Source: Stereum hirsutum FP-91666 SS1
Taxonomy: Eukaryota > Basidiomycota > Agaricomycetes > Russulales > Stereaceae
Length of the DNA stretch: 64,000 bases
NCBI RefSeq assembly: GCF_000264905.1
Contig: NW_006763137.1
Location: 1,496,727-1,560,726 of the forward strand
Reading direction: 5' to 3'
Shown: in pieces, positions 35,015 to 47,119 of the stretch
Position numbering within the stretch: the first letter of the stretch is position 1
How the letters are laid out: each line of letters opens with the position of its first letter
Program-made: the position numbers and the translations under genes
The notes under the pieces: generated by a model
Databases searched by the model: none
What the model saw: the letters and a program-made list of their open reading frames with translations, nothing else
What the model was told of the DNA's origin: nothing

Positions 35015-37112
35015 ATGACTTATTCGACAGGGACTCGTGCTGCTGTATCATTGGATTTCCTGGTTGTCGGCGGAGGTATGTTGGTCTCAAATACATGTCA
35101 CTTGTCAGATCTGAGCTCCAATTCTTAGGGCTCGCTGGGTTATCTACTGCGTATGCTCTTGTTGCGTCTGGACACCGAGCGCGCGTTCTTGAAAAGACTC
35201 AGGGTTTGGGCATTCGTGGGGGAGGAATTCGTGTCCCTCCATGCGTATCAAAGATCCTGATGGACTGGGGGTTGGGGCCGCAATTAGAGGAGAAGGGCTC
35301 GAGATGTCGAGGAACAGTGATCCATTACTGTAAGCATCCGTTAGTTCGTCTGCTTGTTTGGCGTCTACGGTCTAGGATTCGGTCCTACGTTCCTAGTGAT
35401 TTGAAATGTTCACCGGAAGCTAATTGGACTCTAGTGAAGAATGGTGAACTTATTTCACCTCTGACATGGCAGGAGACCGTGATCAAGGAATGCGGCTCAC
35501 CGTTCTACATGATGCTGGTGGGTGCGCGTCATCATTCGTTTGCTGCCCAGTATGCATCTAACGTAGCACGGTCACAGCACCAGGATCTATACGAGATGCT
35601 CTACCATCTAGCGCTCTCTGTGGGCGTACAAATCGATCTGAACGTCGAGGTCGTGTCCGTTACAGTTCCAGACCAGAGCTCCTCCGACACCGACTCTGAC
35701 TCTGACTCAACGCCCATATATCCAACAACGTTTGCGAACGAGCGCACTACCTCCCCAATGTATTCGGCCTCCACCTCGGGCGGTGTTATGCCCGGTACCA
35801 ACGGGCGTGTAAATGGCGCTTCTCGCAATGAGTCGAACTGCTCTGGCAAACCACGCGTCACCTTGGCCAACGGAACGATCTTGGAGGCAGACATCATCAT
35901 TGGCGCGGACGGTCCACATAGCATAGTCAAGGATGTCGTGGTGGAGGAAGAAGCGGACGCTACTTTGGAGTGGACAGGAAGTAACTGTTACACCGGCCTG
36001 GTACCCATGGACGAGATGATGAGTGACCCAGGCTTGCGGGAGATTGTTGAGTGTGGATGGCCGATGTGGGCGAGTGATGGAAAAAGTGTGATGGGTGTGT
36101 GTTTACCTTTTCGCTCTCTCTTTCACTGACTAATTGACGATCCGTGAAGGTTATCCTATCGTACGTCCCTTTCGTGTGTCCTGATTGTGATTCCCATCCA
36201 AACCATCTCCCTCTTGTTAGCGTGGCGACAAGGACTATAACGTTCACATATGGTGGAGAGAAGCGGACCCATCGAAGGAATATCCTGAAGGATGGGCGCT
36301 GGAGGAACCCTCACGAGTCCTCGGAGTAGACCATATGGAGCTTGATCCACGGTGGCTATGTTTCACTTTCTCTTGGTGATAAGAAGCTGACGAGCTCCTT
36401 GATCTGAAGGCTAAGAACTCTGTTCTCGCGGATGCAAGGTTTATGCAGAATGAAATGGAGAGAAGGGCCCGGAACGGAACTCGAAGAGTGGGTGAACGAG
36501 ACTCAGCAAGTCGTACTCGTCGGGGAGGCCGCACATGTCATGCTGGTGTGTTGTTTTGCACATTTGCATTGCATCAAGTTCAACCCGAACAACCACCGAC
36601 CTCTTTCGCTCTGTCTAGCCCGCTGGTTCACATGCTTGCACCTTGGCCGTTGAAGACGGCGCTGTCTTGGGCATGTCTGCGCATGTTACTGCTCTTGACC
36701 CCGACTAACTTAGAGATGCCTCATTTTTACAGGCAAACTTTTTGCTCGTCTGAAATCACGCGACCAGATCGGTATTTTGCTGAACGCATACCAAGAAATC
36801 CAACAACCGCGGTCTGTGCTTCTACAAAATGCTGACAGGTCATCCGCAGGAAGCCTGCTCCTTCCAGAAGGCCCCGCTACGGAGGGGCGTGATGCTATGA
36901 TGCGTCTGGCAAACAGCCAGAGCGAGGATCATTGGGACGACAGTGAGTTGGCGGGTGCGTGGGGAGATATAGGCGCTGTATGGGGCTACAACGCTATCGA
37001 GGCAGCGGATGATTGGTGGGTTCAGTGGGGCTTGCTGAGGGAGAGAGCTATGGGCAGGGAGGTTAACATGCTGGGCCACACTCTGAGTGGCCTGAGCGTC
37101 ACAATTACTTGA
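35015..37112 (+). CDS. FAD-dependent monooxygenase (salicylate hydroxylase type)
   Basis: Group A flavoprotein hydroxylase of the UbiH/salicylate hydroxylase family; substrate unknown. The start at 35015 gives FLVVGGGLAGLSTAYAL across the first intron, the GxGxxG dinucleotide motif, followed by GHRARVLEK. An exon pair gives QDLYEMLYHLAL, then ADIIIGADGPHS (the DG motif), YNVHIWWREADPSKEYPEGW, and VVLVGEAAH, the GD-like flavin motif. The C-terminal helices are LLNAYQEIQQPRSV and GYNAIEAADDWWVQWG. About eight introns are needed. One (36671-36732) appears to be GC-AG: only the donor GCATGT restores the family sequence VEDGAVLGKLFARL. The exon between 35330 and 35500 is less certain. Probably functional. 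Confidence 0.85.
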
Positions 37113-37802
37113 TTCCAGACATACTATACTTGGATATATCGCTCACTGCTGGATTCAGGACCGTAAATCCCTTCGCAACTAGCTGTGCTGTAATGCTTTC
37201 ATATGGAACGTTTCTTGCTCGATGTACGAAACATCATTCAGATTTTTGTCAATACCTGTATATACTAAATATGTACGATGCCGATACCATCTAGATGCGA
37301 CCTGCCTGTGAGAGACGGCATATCTGTAGCTTATCGAGGGAACTTAAAGTATCCGCAATTCAGGAAGGCTCAATCGTCACAACTTATCAAGTTTGCCCTT
37401 GTCTCGTTCGCTAAAGTCCGGCGACCGAGATGCCACCGCCACTGCACTCTTCCGGCCAACTCCGGGCCTCTTCTAAGTTCCGTGACACGCTTTCGGAAGT
37501 GCCAAGCGTCAGCCAACTCCTTCACTCAATAGAGAATACTCCATGGTATAGGTCCTCTAACAGGTATAGTTTTCTTCAAAAATTGCTCCCTCATTACCTG
37601 ACTGGTGCTGTCGCAAACATAGATACCAGAGATCGTTGTTTTCTTTCGCCACTCATCGGACGATTGGCAGCTGGAGCAGCATATCAAGGCTCCGAGTCCG
37701 ACTTGTCCACGGTCATACTCGTGCTGACCTCTATCTCCTGGGCTTAAAGAGACGAATATCTAGTGGAATATTGTATACTCAACCGCCAGCTTCCACCAAA
37801 AA
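37113..37802. other. Promoter region of CDK7
   Basis: 690 bp holding the monooxygenase 3' end and CDK7 promoter. No other feature recognised. Confidence 0.45.
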
Positions 37803-39375
37803 ATGGACGTAGTTGAGAGGGCGAACCTAGAAAGACAAAGACGATGGTAAGCGCTAGAACTCGCCGGAACCCTCCTTGTTTTGACCGTTTTCGCTTTGGA
37901 ATCAGGGTAAAGGACCAAAAGGTCGGTGAAGGACAATATGCCGTTGTTTACCGAGGTAGTTCTACCCGCAGCTGTCAACGGAATTAAGCTGCATGCTGAA
38001 TAGTCATCATCGTCCAGGCCGCGAAGCCGCCACCGGCCGGAAAGTCGCCATCAAGAAGATCAAGGTGGGGCAGTTCAAGGACGGACTCGACATGTCCGCC
38101 ATCCGCGAGGTTAAGTTTCTCCGCGAACTAAGCCATCCGAACGTCATTGCGGTCAGTGAACTACTTGCAACAACAGATCGTTCCTGTCTGCGCGATGTGG
38201 TTTGCTGAATTCCCATAATCCCAGTTATTGGATGTCTTCTCAGCCAAGACGAATCTCAATCTGGTACTCGAGTTCTTGGACTCAGACCTCGAAATGATCA
38301 TAAAAGGGTGCCCTACGCTTTTTTTGCCGGCGGACATCAAGAGTTGGATTGCCATGACCTTTCGTGGGCTCGAATTCTGCCACCGAAATTACATCCTCCA
38401 TCGGGTAGGTCTTCGCGTTTGTATTGTGCATGTCCGGAACTCAGATAATCCTATTTCCCGCATATATCAGGATCTAAAGCCCAACAATTTGTTGATTGCT
38501 TCAGACGGTCAACTAAAAATTGCCGATTTTGGTCTCGCTCGAGACTTCGCAGACCCGGGCAGTAAGATGACCTGTCAAGTCATTACGCGGTATGTATCTT
38601 CCCATGGCCCGGTACTCATGTCTTAGTCGATGCCTGACACATTGACACCGACCCATCCTTGTAGATGGTACCGCCCACCAGAACTTCTCTTTGGTTGTCG
38701 TTATTACAGTTCAGCTGTCGATATATGGTCTGTTGGCTGCATATTTGCAGAGTTAATGCTTCGCATCCCTTACATCGCCGGCGAGAGCGATATGGATCAA
38801 ATTAAAAAGACCTTCATGGCGCTCGGGACGCCTACAGAGCAGGATTGGCCCGTCCGTTTTCAGCCACCAATCATACCGTACCATTGTTCTGACTCCAAGT
38901 GTTTATACAGGGGCACAAAAAGCTTCCTGACTACGTCCCCGTAGGCAACTTCCAAAGGACGCCACTGCGAGATGTATTTACGGCAGCCAGCACGGACACG
39001 CTTGACCTGCTCGGAAAATGTCTCCTCTACGAACCAAGAAGACGCATTTCCGCCAAAGAGGTTTGTGCCACTCCAAACAGCGATTCAAAATCACGCTAAC
39101 AATTCTGACACTTCCATTAGGCACTGAGTCACCCTTATTTCTTTGCACTTCCGTATCCGACACATCCTTCGAAACTACCCAAGAAAGCTCTCCCGGTGGT
39201 CAACTCAAAAGCCTTGGAGGAAGTCGATGGGAATGTCGACCTTACAGGCCCTGGGCCAGCTGTCAAGGCCAATCCCCCGAACAAAGGGCTGAAGAGGAAG
39301 CTGAGCGAGGACGAGGTGGGAAGAAGCATAGCACGGAAGTTGGACTTTGGTTCCGTGGGAGATACATCGATGTGA
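37803..39375 (+). CDS. Cyclin-dependent kinase 7 / KIN28 (TFIIH kinase)
   Basis: CTD kinase of TFIIH that phosphorylates RNA polymerase II and activates other CDKs. Eight exons (37803-37846, 37906-37955, 38018-38151, 38225-38404, 38471-38589, 38665-38851, 38911-39060, 39121-39375) give 372 aa, all phase-consistent. The glycine loop is [12 protein letters not shown], the ATP lysine is Lys44 in KVAIKKIK, the catalytic loop is HRDLKPNN (Asp137) and DFG starts at Asp155. The activation-loop threonine falls at Thr170 in [12 protein letters not shown], and the substrate loop reads [35 protein letters not shown] and [16 protein letters not shown] are CDK7-type rather than CDK1-type. Convergent with the paraoxonase-like gene. 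Confidence 0.93.
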
Positions 39376-39568
39376 GGTGGTAGGTGTGTTATTACAGACA
39401 GTACACGTTACAGTCCCCGCTATTTTATGTCCTCGCTTTCGCGCTAGTTTGTATCATATTACATATATCATACCACCATGTTCATTCTTGTTCGACAGGT
39501 TTTGAGACGTTGAATGTTACACTGCCACTCCACGCCCTGCCCGGGGATGGTTGCGTTGTTTCCGCGTC

Positions 39569-41065
39569 TCAAAGCCGACAGACAGAGAGATGCGGACTTG
39601 AGAGTCCTGAAGACAGACCAAAGTGCACTCGTGAGACAAATGAAGGAGCTCGCAGCCCTGGATGAAGGAGGCTCCGCATACCATGCATGTAGAGTAAACT
39701 TCGCCTGCTGTCAAAAGTCACAGAAGTCGTGCCAGGGACAAGTATGCCATCATCCTCGAACATCTGACAGAAATGCGTGCGATTCAATGCGCTGAGCCAG
39801 TTCGAGCTAGTTGACCTACCTTGGCAACTTCATACGACTCTTCCGTCATCGAACCGTTGTGATCCTGTATGGTCACTCGAAGTGCAGATGAGGGAGCATC
39901 TTGAACATGAGGATTCATGGCGTTTCTCATGATGGCCAGAGTATCAACGATGCCTGCAATCCAAAGAGCCCCCTCCTCATCGATTGATATATTGTCTAGT
40001 ATGCGATCTGATCGAAATATCTTCAAACCGGGTTTATAGTAAACAGCAATATTAAACGTGACATACCGGTAGAGATAGTCTCTATAACCTGAAGCGTATT
40101 GTCGGACTGTCTCCTGAGCGCACTGAACTCTGCTCGAGTAGTACTCGTCACATATATCGTGCCGTTATGTGCTTGTACTATCCCGTTGCTTCCGGGGAGG
40201 TTCCGGAGAGCATAGTGGCACCCAGAGTCGACATTGCAGTATCCGACAGAACTCCATGCTGCTCCGAAGAACTCCAGATTCCGCGACTAGATCCGTGCGA
40301 CCAATGACACGAAATTAGACCGTAGGACGCAAAGGCGACGACATCGAAGGACTTACCAATCCTATTTTCCTGCCATGATCATTGGTGAAGTAGAAGCTTT
40401 TCCCATCGGGCAAACCAAGCACGTCGTTCGGCGTCTCAATTACAGCATCACGAACTGTGGTAACATGCCTCAAGGTCCCGTCTCCGACTGTTGTCCTGAA
40501 GATCTCCATGACAGAGTCCGAACCAACTCTGGTGGGGTCCTCGTGGACGGGTGGACGATGATTGATCACGTACACGAACAAGTCATTGGGATTGGTGGAA
40601 GAGGGAACTAGGTCGAATCCGTGGACGAAGAGACCGCGGGGGTCTTCGAAGCCAGCAAGATTGAGACGTGAGACGGTGGAGGTCGAAAAGTCGTATGTGG
40701 CGATATAGTCCTCTTCCTCTTCCAAGCGCGCAGTGGCGTCGAGATGTCCTAGTCCCGGAATCCAGAATTTGCGCTTCAACGGGGTAGAACATGCCGCATA
40801 GAGAAGGCCTGATGGCTGGTGGAGAACAATCTCTGCAAACATATCAACATGCAGAACAACGTGCAAGACGAAGCCCGGGATAGATATCAGACTCACTTTC
40901 GCAGGCTTGAAGCTCGGGGACCTTATGGCATCTTTCATTGTTTACAGATCCTCTAATGCGACCAATGACGCCGTGCCTCTGCAGCACTCCCTTCAATTGA
41001 AGCTCATAAAAGCCACCCACTAGGGCAGCTGCGGCAGTGATGGTGGGAATCAACGACTTGACCAT
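39569..41065 (-). CDS. Paraoxonase/arylesterase-like six-bladed propeller protein
   Basis: Likely calcium-dependent lactonase or esterase of the serum paraoxonase family; substrate unknown. The start at 41065 gives a hydrophobic N-terminus (MVKSLIPTITAAAALVGGF), a signal anchor or signal peptide. Family landmarks are CEEIVLHQPSGLLYAACS across the first intron, FVHGFDLVPSSTNPNDLFVYVINHRPP (shown here by VHGFDLV and VYVINH), ETPNDVLGLPDGKSFYFTNDH and NGIVQAHNGTIYVTST. A final 75-nt intron joins LLYMHG to LSSPHLSVCRL and a stop at 39569-39571. That ending fits the usual fungal C-terminus better than reading through. About 194 bp separate its 3' end from that of CDK7. Confidence 0.82.
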
Positions 41066-41884
41066 GTTGTGAGAGAGACGAGGGGGATAGGTACCGTTTC
41101 GGTGCACGGCAGAGGCTTCGTAGTATTTATGTTGAGGGCCATATGTGGAGCAAGCCCATGGTCCACACGCCTGAGGCTCAGCATGGCATCGCGGGTTCCC
41201 TACCTGTCAACGGATTTCGGTGCCTCGGTCTAAAAGAAGAGGGAAGGTGCGATGCAACTAAACCATTGTATATGGCCGTCTGCGATAGCACCCGGAACTG
41301 TCGCACCTTCGATCCCGAAAGAATGATACCACTGCGAAGTGTGGCCCCAAGAAGCGAGGGTGGCTATCGATCCGTATAGAACCTGCCGGGTACGTTGAAA
41401 GGACTTCAGCTTCACGGTGGGTGCCATAGGAAAACTACCATGTCGAGTGTACCGGGACACTGCAAACCTTTTCAAGGCCTTCTCCATAGTTCGTGGATCC
41501 AGTGCTTGGATCAGTGCTTTCTCAGGTCGCCCAGACACCACGAGGCAACCGGAAGAAACGACGAGCACCAATCATACTTCATCCGCCTAAATGTAGCACT
41601 CCATTGCTTGAAGACTTCGTAGCTCTGACTAGAGGCCATAGGTCGATAACGGGGTAGGCATCGACTTCCCTCGGACCGTGGTATGGCGCGGGAATATGGG
41701 CTCAATAACTATAGCTAGAGCTCGAGGATTGAATCGAGACGTCGAGATGGATTTCAGCAAGTGCCTGCCAGTGAGTGTACCAAGCAGTTAGAGCTTCCAT
41801 TACACAGAAGATCTGACAGGCAAGGATCGAGAGCCTGTTGGATACATCAATCACACAGCACAAAGGGGATGATGGTCGTTGGAC
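41066..41884. other. Intergenic region with one unassigned minus-strand open frame
   Basis: Holds the paraoxonase-like promoter. A minus-strand frame at 41230-41571 (113 codons, containing LYGSIATLASWGHTSQWYH) looks more protein-like than its surroundings, but I recognise no family and see no convincing upstream exon. It may be a gene remnant. Confidence 0.3.
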
Positions 41885-41897
41885 AAGCTTCAACTTG
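41885..41897. repeat. Target-site duplication, left
   Basis: AAGCTTCAACTTG, identical to 42819-42831 on the other side of the retroposon. Confidence 0.8.
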
Positions 41898-42779
41898 GAG
41901 CCGGCAGCATAGTGTAGCGGGTATCTCGTTGCTCTATGCCTTCGTGCTGGGGAGTCACGTGTGGGTAAATCCGCACAAGTGGCGAGGCCTCTGGTTCAAT
42001 TCTCACACACAGTGATTTATTCCAGATTCTCATAGGTCGAACCCAGCGCTGGTAGGTGGGTTTAGTGGGTAGTGGGGTTAGGGGCTCCTGAGAAGTTTAA
42101 ACGCTTGCCGCTTGCGGCGCACTCCCACCGGCTCTGCCCTGCGCATCCGTGGTTGTCGAAATGATGATTGGCCAGCCCCCTCCGAGTCCCACACTGTTCC
42201 GCCGGCCTAGCCGGTGGTTCGTGCATAAATGCATTCCCTCCTTTGGATCTGCAGGGTGATAACCCCTGCTTATCGACGTCNNNNNNNNNNNNNNNNNNNN
42301 NNNNNNNNNNNNNNNNNNNNNNNNNNNNNNNNNNNNNNNNNNNNNNNNNNNNNNNNNNNNNNNNNNNNNNNNNNNNNNNNNNNNNNNNNNNNNNNNNNNN
42401 NNNNNNNNNNNNNNNNNNNNNNNNNNNNNNNNNNNNNNNNNNNNNNNNNNNNNNNNNNNNNNNNNNNNNNNNNNNNNNNNNNNNNNNNNNNNNNNNNNNN
42501 NNNNNNNNNNNNNNNNNNNNNNNNNNNNNNNNNNNNNNNNNNNNNNNNNNNNNNNNNNNNNNNNNNNNNNNNNNNNNNNNNNNNNNNNNNNNNNNNNNNN
42601 NNNNNNNNNNNNNNNNNNNNNNNNNNNNNNNNNNNNNNNNNNNNNNNNNNNNNNNNNNNNNNNNNNNNNNNNNNNNNNNNNNNNNNNNNNNNNNNNNNNN
42701 NNNNNNNNNNNNNNNNNNNNNNNNNNNNNNNNNNNNNNNNNNNNNNNNNNNNNNNNNNNNNNNNNNNNNNNNNNNNNNN

Positions 42780-42817
<38 letters not shown>

Positions 42818-42818
42818 A
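41898..42818 (+). mobile_element. Poly(A) retroposon with tRNA-like head (SINE-like), containing the assembly gap
   Basis: Bounded by a perfect 13-bp direct repeat, so this is an inserted unit. The 5' head has a pol III A box TAGTGTAGCGG (41910-41920) and a B box GGTTCAATTCT (41993-42003), spaced more widely than in a normal tRNA. The expected T and acceptor stems do not pair, so it is tRNA-derived rather than a working tRNA. The body ends in a run of 37 A (42780-42816) after the gap. No open frame is visible in the readable part. A LINE 3' end is the alternative, but the pol III boxes at the very 5' end favour a SINE. Confidence 0.7.
42281..42779. other. Assembly gap
   Basis: 499 N. Nothing can be said about its content. 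Its true size may differ. Confidence 1.
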
Positions 42819-42831
42819 AAGCTTCAACTTG
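42819..42831. repeat. Target-site duplication, right
   Basis: AAGCTTCAACTTG directly after the poly(A) tail, identical to 41885-41897. Confidence 0.8.
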
Positions 42832-43555
42832 TTCTTCCGTCCAAAGCATAGGCTTACATAATCTCTGGACCTCAGTCAAGCAAGTGTCAAGAACGAGTCA
42901 AGAAGTTCTGAATCTCTTCGATTCATTGGACTTGAGACATCAGACGGACCACCGTTAGGATGACGACGCAGTTGGTCAAGTTCAGAGTGAGTTCGAATGC
43001 CCACACCAGCCAAAAACATAGAGCGTTGACCGATCTACTTGTATCTGAGAATGTGGAGGCAACTTCAAACTGTCATCGATTCGTTATAAGTAGAACCCCG
43101 AGACAACAAAGCACTAACGATCTAAGTACTCAAGCAAGTACGGTGCATACTAGCTACCAGACTACCAAAAACACGTATGCGCGATAAATCTGCCGCCGTA
43201 CTAGGTACGGACAGACAGAATACAGGAATATAGAAAGCCAAATACATGACGCGCATACGTGCTACCAGCTACTGTAACGAGAATGGTCGTACTCAGGTGA
43301 GCAGAAGACGAAAGCGTTTGTGGAGGCACGACGACTGAGGTGAAGATACGGACCCAAAAAAAAAGATATAAAAAATACAAGGAATATGCAGACGATGGAA
43401 AACTAGATCAAACCAACCGTTGATATGGACGAGGGGGGTGGGGCATATATAACTAGCAAGCTGAAAGCGATTAACTGCAAACAAACAAAAAAACGAAAAC
43501 ATTCTTATACTGACTTCATTGTTCCTTTCACTACTACGCGACCATCTGCCAGCGC
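42832..43555. other. 3' flank of the nucleoporin gene
   Basis: 724 bp without a supported gene. It includes AAAAAAAAAGATATAAAAAATA near 43356, here noted only as an A-rich patch. Probably 3' UTR and downstream sequence of the nucleoporin. Confidence 0.4.
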
Positions 43556-46500
43556 TCATGGCCTCTTCTCGTCACAGACCGAGCACTTCGCCGCGCTGCC
43601 AGTGTTGCTGCACGCGCACAACGAGCAGGTCCAACTCCCACTAGCCACCTGCGGTGCCTGCATACCAGCGGCCGCCCAATCAAACCCACCTCCACTAGCC
43701 GGCGTCGGTGCCTCCACAGGCTTCTTCGTCTCGCAAACGCTGCACTGCGTCGCACTCGCCTCGTTCTTCAACGCACACAACGTACACGTCCAATGCCCAC
43801 CATTCTTCTCCGGAGCCTTCATCCCCGCCGCCGCCCAATCAAATCCACCCGCCGCCTTCGGCGCTACGACTGGCTTCTTCTCGTCACAGACACTGCATTT
43901 CGTCGCGGCCTCGTCGTTCTTGCAGCTGCAGAGGCTACAAGTCCATTGGTTGTTGGCCTTCGGAGGCGGCGTCAAGCCTGCAGCACCATAATCAAAACCG
44001 CCCTTTGAGGAAACAGGAGCGGTAATGGAGGTGAAAGCAGAAAAAGGAACTGACTGTGATTTGGACTTCACATCAATGTCAAACACGAAGGAGGGCAAAT
44101 CACCGAGCGCGATAGCACGAGCGGAAGTCTTCTCAGACTGATTATCCGCTTCGGACATCACGACATCGGGACCATCCACCGTCGAGACGGCGAAAGCGAA
44201 GAAAGCGAAGGTGGGCAACGACGTGGTAGGGAGGGCTTTGGCTGCCTTCATCGAATCGGACGAGTCCTTGGTGGTAGGGGGGATGTCGAACCCGAAAGAC
44301 GGAAGTGGTGCGGTTCCGAACGCAGGGGTGGTAACGGCAGAGGCAGGCGCTGAGGGGACCTCGGGAATAGGGGAGAGGGCCGAACCGAATGTGGGCGAAG
44401 GCTTTGGTGGGGCTGCTCCCAGCTGTGGTCCGAATGTGAACGAGGACGACGAAGACGACGCGGATGATCCATTGGCTGCGAGTGCAGCGGTAGCTTGGGA
44501 TGGACTAGCGGAGGGACTCTCGTCTTGGTCTGCTGCGTTCAAGGAAAATCTCAACTTCGAGGGCTCCTTGGGTGCAGAGCTCTTGATTCCTCCCAAACCA
44601 GGCGTCGCGCCTTTGCCCGTCTTCGGTTGCATAGTGAAGGCAGGCCCCAATACAGAGGGGCCCGATCCTGATGGCTCAACGACTTCGGAAGGCTTCGTGA
44701 CAATGGGGGTGCTGCCCATCATCTCGACATCCTCGATCTCTTCGACGGAAACATTTGAGTTGGAAGGAGTAGGATCGCGCTTGGGCTGAGTCTTCTGCTT
44801 CTTCGGTGAGGGCGGTTCAAGCTCCCAATCGCCCGCTAAATCGTCTTCTTCGATGACTGGAGCGGTGATGGTAGCGGTCGTTGTAGAGGAGCCACCGAAG
44901 AAAGAAGTGCTGGTGATGCCGTTGGTACGAGTGGGCTGCTGACGCCGGGGGGCGGAATCGCCGTAAATTCCATGGATCCTGGAAGAGCTAGTCGAGGAAG
45001 AGCTGGTCGAGGGTTTCTTCGATACAAAGCCGGGTGGTGGACGAGCCCGTTTAGCGCCCTGTATCATGAAGAACACAGCATGAAGAGCAATCAGCAAGTG
45101 CGTTGCAAGCGTGAGTCGAGGAGGAATACGAACCTTAGGCACAGTGGCTTCAATGATCCTTTGAATGCTCATCTCCTCCAGTTCTTTCTGTCTTTCTTTC
45201 TCCTTCTCGGCCTCTATGGCAGCTTCGGTCTTCTTCTTGAGCCTCTCCGCCAATGCCTTCGTCTTCAACCCTTTTTTCTTAGGAACCTTGGGCACTTTGT
45301 ATTTCGCCTCCGGTTGCTCCCAAGGATTAATCGTATCCTCTTTAGTGGGCTGGACCTTCTCCGTCGCATCCTTGATAGCGTCTTTCATCATTTCAGCCGA
45401 GTACGACTTCTCCATCGGATTGCTGCTATTCGAGCTGCTAGGATTTGGATTGGGTGCATGGTTGCGGGATATGTTGGTAGCAGGGCGACGAGGCGATGGA
45501 GGAGAGTCGGTACTATTCCATGAGTTACGCAGTGGGGACGGATTGACAGGGGTTGTGGGTTTATTGGGGGAGATGCCGATTCGGTACACAGGAGGCGTAA
45601 TGTGTGCGGGAGGAGCGAGAGAAGGGGCACGAGGCTTAGTGGCGCTGCTTGAGGGTGCCGAGGAAGCGATACTTGAAGTAGAAGCTGCAGAAGTGGAAGA
45701 TGATAGAACGCTTGAAGAAGGGGTGACCAAAGAAGATGCCACGGCCGCGGTACTGGTGCTCGCAGACGAGCCCGACGACGAGAGTCGGACCCTCGAAGAT
45801 GACCCTATATTCGTCGCCAATCTTCTTCGTTTGCTGCCCAACGGCGGGGCCGATGGTGGAGAGATGGAGAGCCTTGGCCCGTGAGCGTTATTGGAAGGGC
45901 CGAACGCGGAACTCTGGTGTCGATTCTTCTTGCCACGAGTGCTGCCGAGGCCTTTCCATGTATATTGACCGTTCAGGTTCTGCGTCAGGCGCTTCTGACC
46001 CGAAGTCCCCGATGATGTAGCCGATGTCCTGGAGGGTCCAGGCGTAGTTGCGGAGCCCATGGTAAAATGTGGTGCGCTGGGTGATCGATCCTTGCGTGGG
46101 GGCACCTCCGGGGGCGGAATGCGAATGGACGAGCGGTTGTCGCCCTCTGGAAAGGTTGGTGATGGATGTGTATCAGAGACGGTCGCAGGGTCACACGGCA
46201 GAAGCATGGGAAAGGGGCAATAGTCAGTACCTTTGATGCTTTGCTCAATGAATGTACGCAGACCAATGAATTCTCCCGCATCAATAGGCGCCACTACCCC
46301 TCTCTGGGCGTAGAATTCCTTGATAATGTCCTCCATGGTTTTGGGCTCCTTTGCTGGCTCCATAGTGGGACTGGGCGTTGAGGGTTCTGATGAGACCACT
46401 ATAGCGTTTCTGTAAGACCCCGGGGGACGTCTTATAGCTCTGTGTTCTGGCGGAATATACGCCCCACTTCGCGGGTCGGTGGTAGAACCACTGTCAAACA

Positions 46501-46866
46501 GCTACGGCAAGACAGATGAGTCCCAGAGGTGCGACATCACAATAACGAGCAAAAGAAGACGTACTTCATGACCGCGTCTTGCGAGATTGTCGGCAGCCGT
46601 GGGCCTTCGCGGAAGTTCTTCTTCGGCGAACTGCTGTTCCTCTTCGTCCAGCTCTTGCGTGTTGAATCCGAGAGAGTTCCAGAAGTTCATAATGCCTCCA
46701 AACAGTGATCGTATGCCAGACTAGAAACGCATCAGACTAAGAATGACTGGAACGTGGGGGCTTGACATACCTGTTTCTGCTTCTGCTGGGGGGCTCGCCC
46801 GTAGGGGGACGACTGAGCTCGGCGCGTCGCGCTTCGCTCGTTGGGGATTCTGCGCGCGGCACTCAT
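43556..46866 (-). CDS. Nuclear-basket type nucleoporin with three RanBP2 zinc fingers
   Basis: Probable Nup153-like nuclear pore protein. The start at 46866 gives a basic leader, then across an intron SGIRSLFGGIMNFWNSLGF, an amphipathic helix like the membrane-binding N-termini of Nup1/Nup60/Nup153. The middle is Ser/Pro/Thr-rich with a Lys/Glu coiled stretch (KKKGLKTKALAERLKKK) and scattered FG dipeptides (FTFGPQ, PTFGSAL, PAFGTA, PSFGF). Three C-terminal zinc fingers share W-T-C-x2-C-x10-C-x2-C, each preceded by GGFDWAAAGM- or GFDYGAAGL-type linkers. Such fingers bind Ran-GDP in animal Nup153. Total length is about 970 aa after removing at least four short introns. Divergent from the complex I gene by 253 bp. 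Confidence 0.8.
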
Positions 46867-47119
46867 CGTCGAAAGATGGCCTGACTTGTTGTAAGCTGTA
46901 TGGGTGTGTTGTAGTCGCGAGTGGTGCGGACGGGGGTGGACGATGGTGGGCGTTCGAGATGGAGGGACAGAACAAGAAACAACGCCAGCCTCGCGTTGAC
47001 CGGTGTCAAAACGGGAATTGCCGAGAGCACGTGGCTTTGTGGACTCGTCGACTCGCCGTCGCCGACAGTGAACAGAATCCTCTTTCAGCCCTTCTTCATC
47101 GTCGTCGCCGTCAGACACT
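46867..47119. promoter_or_regulatory. Short bidirectional promoter (nucleoporin / complex I subunit)
   Basis: 253 bp between divergent start codons, so the two housekeeping genes share one promoter region. No TATA box is seen. Confidence 0.55.

Noticed and set aside
18250..37112. A secondary-metabolite gene cluster built from OYE, AKR and FAD monooxygenase
   Set aside because: No backbone synthase, transporter or cluster regulator is present, and housekeeping genes (RPB4, PUS1, SGF73) are interspersed.
41898..42010. A functional tRNA gene
   Set aside because: A and B boxes are present, but T and acceptor stems do not pair and the unit is flanked by target duplications with a poly(A) tail, so it is a retroposon head.
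42097..42879. Long frames across the assembly gap
   Set aside because: They consist mostly of unknown residues from N and a poly-Lys or poly-Phe run from the poly(A) tail.
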